Shown here one piece after another: positions 62,291 to 64,000 of a stretch of DNA of 64,000 bases. Numbering within the stretch: the first letter of the stretch is position 1; each line of letters begins with the position of its first letter. The DNA comes from Chryseosolibacter sp964532595 (GTDB lineage: Bacteria; Bacteroidota; Bacteroidia; Cytophagales; Cyclobacteriaceae): assembly GCA_964532595.1 (NCBI GenBank), contig CAZHIQ010000003.1, positions 1 through 64,000 of the forward strand, written 5' to 3'. The notes under the pieces are model-generated. The model saw only the letters and a program-made list of their open reading frames with translations, was not told the DNA's origin and did no database searches. Made by a program: the position numbers and the translations under genes.

Positions 62291-64000
62291 TGAAGGAAGT
62301 CTCCTTTCAAAACATATGACTCAATGTGCGGGCGTTTCGTTTCGCCCAGCAGATATTTCTCGATCATCAGGCTGGCGATTGACGCCGCTGCCCGGGCACC
62401 CTGACCGCCGTACTCGACATAAACGGACACGGCAATTCTGGGATTCTCTTTGGGGGCGTATGCGATAAACACGGAGTGGTCAGGATGAGGTTCGTTCTGC
62501 ACCGACCCCGTCTTTCCGCACACGACAATATCCTTAAGTTTAGCGCGATATTGGCCCGTTCCTTCCTGGACGACAGCTTCCATCGCATCTGCGGCTACAC
62601 TGAAATGCTCCGGATCGATGGTGGTGTAGTGCCGTTCTTTGTATTGCGGAAGCGGCTCACCACTGTCTCCGATCGATTTTATCAAATGAGGGGTGTAGTA
62701 AAATCCCTTATTGGCGATGATGGCGGCGAAGTTGGCCATTTGTAACGGCACGACCAGGTTTTCTCCTTCGCCGATTGAAATCGAGTAAATGTTGGAGTAC
62801 TTCCATGGCCGGCCGCGATAGGCGCGGTCGTAGTAGTTGACACTAGGCACCAGCCCGCCTTTCTCGTTGGGAAGATCAATTCCCAGTCGGCCACCAAAGC
62901 CAAAGCTCCGGATGTGTTCCGTCCATTTTTCAAGTCCGATACGAGTGTCGTCGAAGGTATTGCTCGACACGCCTTGATTGACCACCCGTCGCATCGCCTG
63001 GAGAAAATAAGGGTTGCACGATACCGTGATCGCGCCGACAAGATCTTCGTTTGTATGGGATCCATGGCATCCTACCAGCGACCGATCGCATCGGATTCGC
63101 GTCTGGGGAGTAATAACGCCTTCCTGCAGGGCTACCAATGCCTGAGCGATCTTGAAGATAGATCCGGGTCGGTACTGCGCCATGAGAGGCCGGTTGAACA
63201 AGGGTTTGTTGGTGTCGGAGCTGATGAGCTTGAAGTTCTCGCTGTAATGCCGGCCGGTAAGCATGTTCGGATCGTACGACGGTCCGGAGACCATGGCGAG
63301 TATTTCTCCGGTGGCGGGTTCGATAGCAATGATACTTCCGGCCTTGCCATTCATCAAATATTCTCCATACTCCTGCAGGTCGATGTCGATGGTGCTGACC
63401 AAATCCTGTCCCGGAACGGAGAGCGTATCGTTGCGTCCTTCATTGAAGGGGCCCTTGATAATGCCATTTACATTTCGCAGAAAATACCGCACTCCTCCTT
63501 TTCCGCGAAGGTAGGGCTCGTAGAAAGCTTCAATTCCACTCTGGCCGATCTCATCACCCTGGCGATAGATTCTGGCGGTATCGCGTCGCAGTTGCTCTCT
63601 TGAGATCTCGCTGACATAGCCTAATTGATTGGCCAGGGCGGTGGTTGTATAAGCCCGCGTACTTCGCGGCTTTATGTAGAACCCTTTGAATTCATCGATG
63701 CGATCCTGAATTCGCGCAAAATCGCGGTTAGACAATTGCCTGAGAAAAACCGTGGGTTTGATGGGCGAGTATTCGCGACGTGCACGAAGCTCCTTGAATT
63801 TCTGTCGGAGCTCGGGCATGGTGAGTCCGAAGACATCGCAGAATTTCGCTGAGTCGAAGTTGTGAACTTCTTTCTGGATTATCTCGAGATCGAACTCAGG
63901 TGTGTTGTATACCAGGAGTTTCCCGTTTCGATCGTATATCAGTCCGCGTACGGGAGGGTCGATCTGTCGCAGGATCGCATTGCTATTGGCCAGCTCTTCA
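62287..64000 (-). CDS. mrdA: Penicillin-binding protein 2, N-terminus outside the window
   Basis: The frame stays open to the window end, so at least 570 C-terminal residues are seen. The first visible part includes PPVRGLIYDRNGKLLV, the start of the PBP dimerisation domain. The transpeptidase domain carries the SxxK motif in YRPGSIFKI, a SxN-like segment (GVSSN) and the KTG motif in VVCGKTGS. PBP2 cross-links peptidoglycan during elongation with RodA, whose gene overlaps by four bases (TTGA). An internal ATG at 63817-63819 is not the true start. Confidence 0.96.
   Translation of the reverse strand, partial: EELANSNAILRQIDPPVRGLIYDRNGKLLVYNTPEFDLEIIQKEVHNFDSAKFCDVFGLTMPELRQKFKELRARREYSPIKPTVFLRQLSNRDFARIQDRIDEFKGFYIKPRSTRAYTTTALANQLGYVSEISREQLRRDTARIYRQGDEIGQSGIEAFYEPYLRGKGGVRYFLRNVNGIIKGPFNEGRNDTLSVPGQDLVSTIDIDLQEYGEYLMNGKAGSIIAIEPATGEILAMVSGPSYDPNMLTGRHYSENFKLISSDTNKPLFNRPLMAQYRPGSIFKIAQALVALQEGVITPQTRIRCDRSLVGCHGSHTNEDLVGAITVSCNPYFLQAMRRVVNQGVSSNTFDDTRIGLEKWTEHIRSFGFGGRLGIDLPNEKGGLVPSVNYYDRAYRGRPWKYSNIYSISIGEGENLVVPLQMANFAAIIANKGFYYTPHLIKSIGDSGEPLPQYKERHYTTIDPEHFSVAADAMEAVVQEGTGQYRAKLKDIVVCGKTGSVQNEPHPDHSVFIAYAPKENPRIAVSVYVEYGGQGARAAASIASLMIEKYLLGETKRPHIESYVLKGDFLH

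Noticed and set aside
1..64000. CRISPR array, prophage, insertion sequence, defence or secondary-metabolite cluster
   Set aside because: No regularly spaced repeats, transposase, integrase, phage structural, restriction or toxin-antitoxin genes, or large synthase genes were seen.

Overview
The window looks like a chromosomal segment of a free-living Bacteroidota bacterium, most likely order Cytophagales (an inference from gene content). Supporting signs are a SusC/SusD polysaccharide locus with a SusR-type regulator, several carboxypeptidase-regulatory-domain proteins, LytS/LytTR signalling, ECF sigma factors and TAnnTTTG-type promoter elements. Base composition is close to balanced. A run of exactly 100 N at 31830-31929 shows that this is a scaffolded draft assembly. 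I found no phage, insertion sequence, CRISPR array or defence island; most of the window is ordinary core and metabolic chromosome.

Layout. 1-10070: a truncated tRNA-Ser(UGA), a DUF892 ferritin-like protein, a DUF3999/DUF2339 membrane pair, a family-2 glycosyltransferase, and small detoxification or oxidoreductase-type genes (dienelactone hydrolase, aldo/keto reductase, GNAT, VOC ring-cleaving dioxygenase, pirin). 10120-25046: a complete polysaccharide utilization locus with a SusR-like regulator, SusC, SusD, GH66 endo-dextranase, SusE/F-like glycan-binding lipoprotein, a large six-hairpin glycosidase lipoprotein and a GH31 alpha-glucosidase, ended by a strong terminator. The GH66 + GH31 + SusR-like set points to dextran or another alpha-1,6-glucan: surface binding and endo-cleavage, SusCD import, then periplasmic exo-hydrolysis. 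25104-34651: fatty-acid desaturase, DEAD-box helicase with a long leader, a PstS-like binding protein next to a TonB-dependent receptor, tRNA-Ser(CGA), a 160-bp tandem repeat interrupted by the assembly gap, and a second TonB-dependent receptor.

34686-49078: RtcB RNA ligase, an Ig/cadherin-like secreted protein, an alkyltransferase-like DNA-repair protein, a sodium/solute symporter, clpS-recR-aminotransferase, a LytS/LytTR two-component system, and an ECF sigma factor overlapping an unusual anti-sigma/TonB fusion, divergent from a von Willebrand A lipid-envelope-type protein. 49407-64000: a second ECF sigma/zinc anti-sigma pair leading into gmk and nadD, a DUF5686 outer-membrane protein, PEP carboxylase, a beta-barrel protein of unknown role, recO, tdk, a ferredoxin, an unknown 339-residue protein, and rodA-mrdA (cell elongation), with mrdA running off the end.

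Most notable items: the dextran locus and its six-hairpin enzyme with appended Fn3-like and carbohydrate-binding-like domains; an anti-sigma factor fused to a TonB C-terminal domain; the tandem repeat whose gap can be predicted to hide 34 bases (or 34 plus multiples of 160); a PstS-like protein with an EF-hand-like loop beside a TonB receptor; and three well-supported TTG starts, one of them almost leaderless. Nothing here is certain to be a previously undescribed system; these are the best leads.
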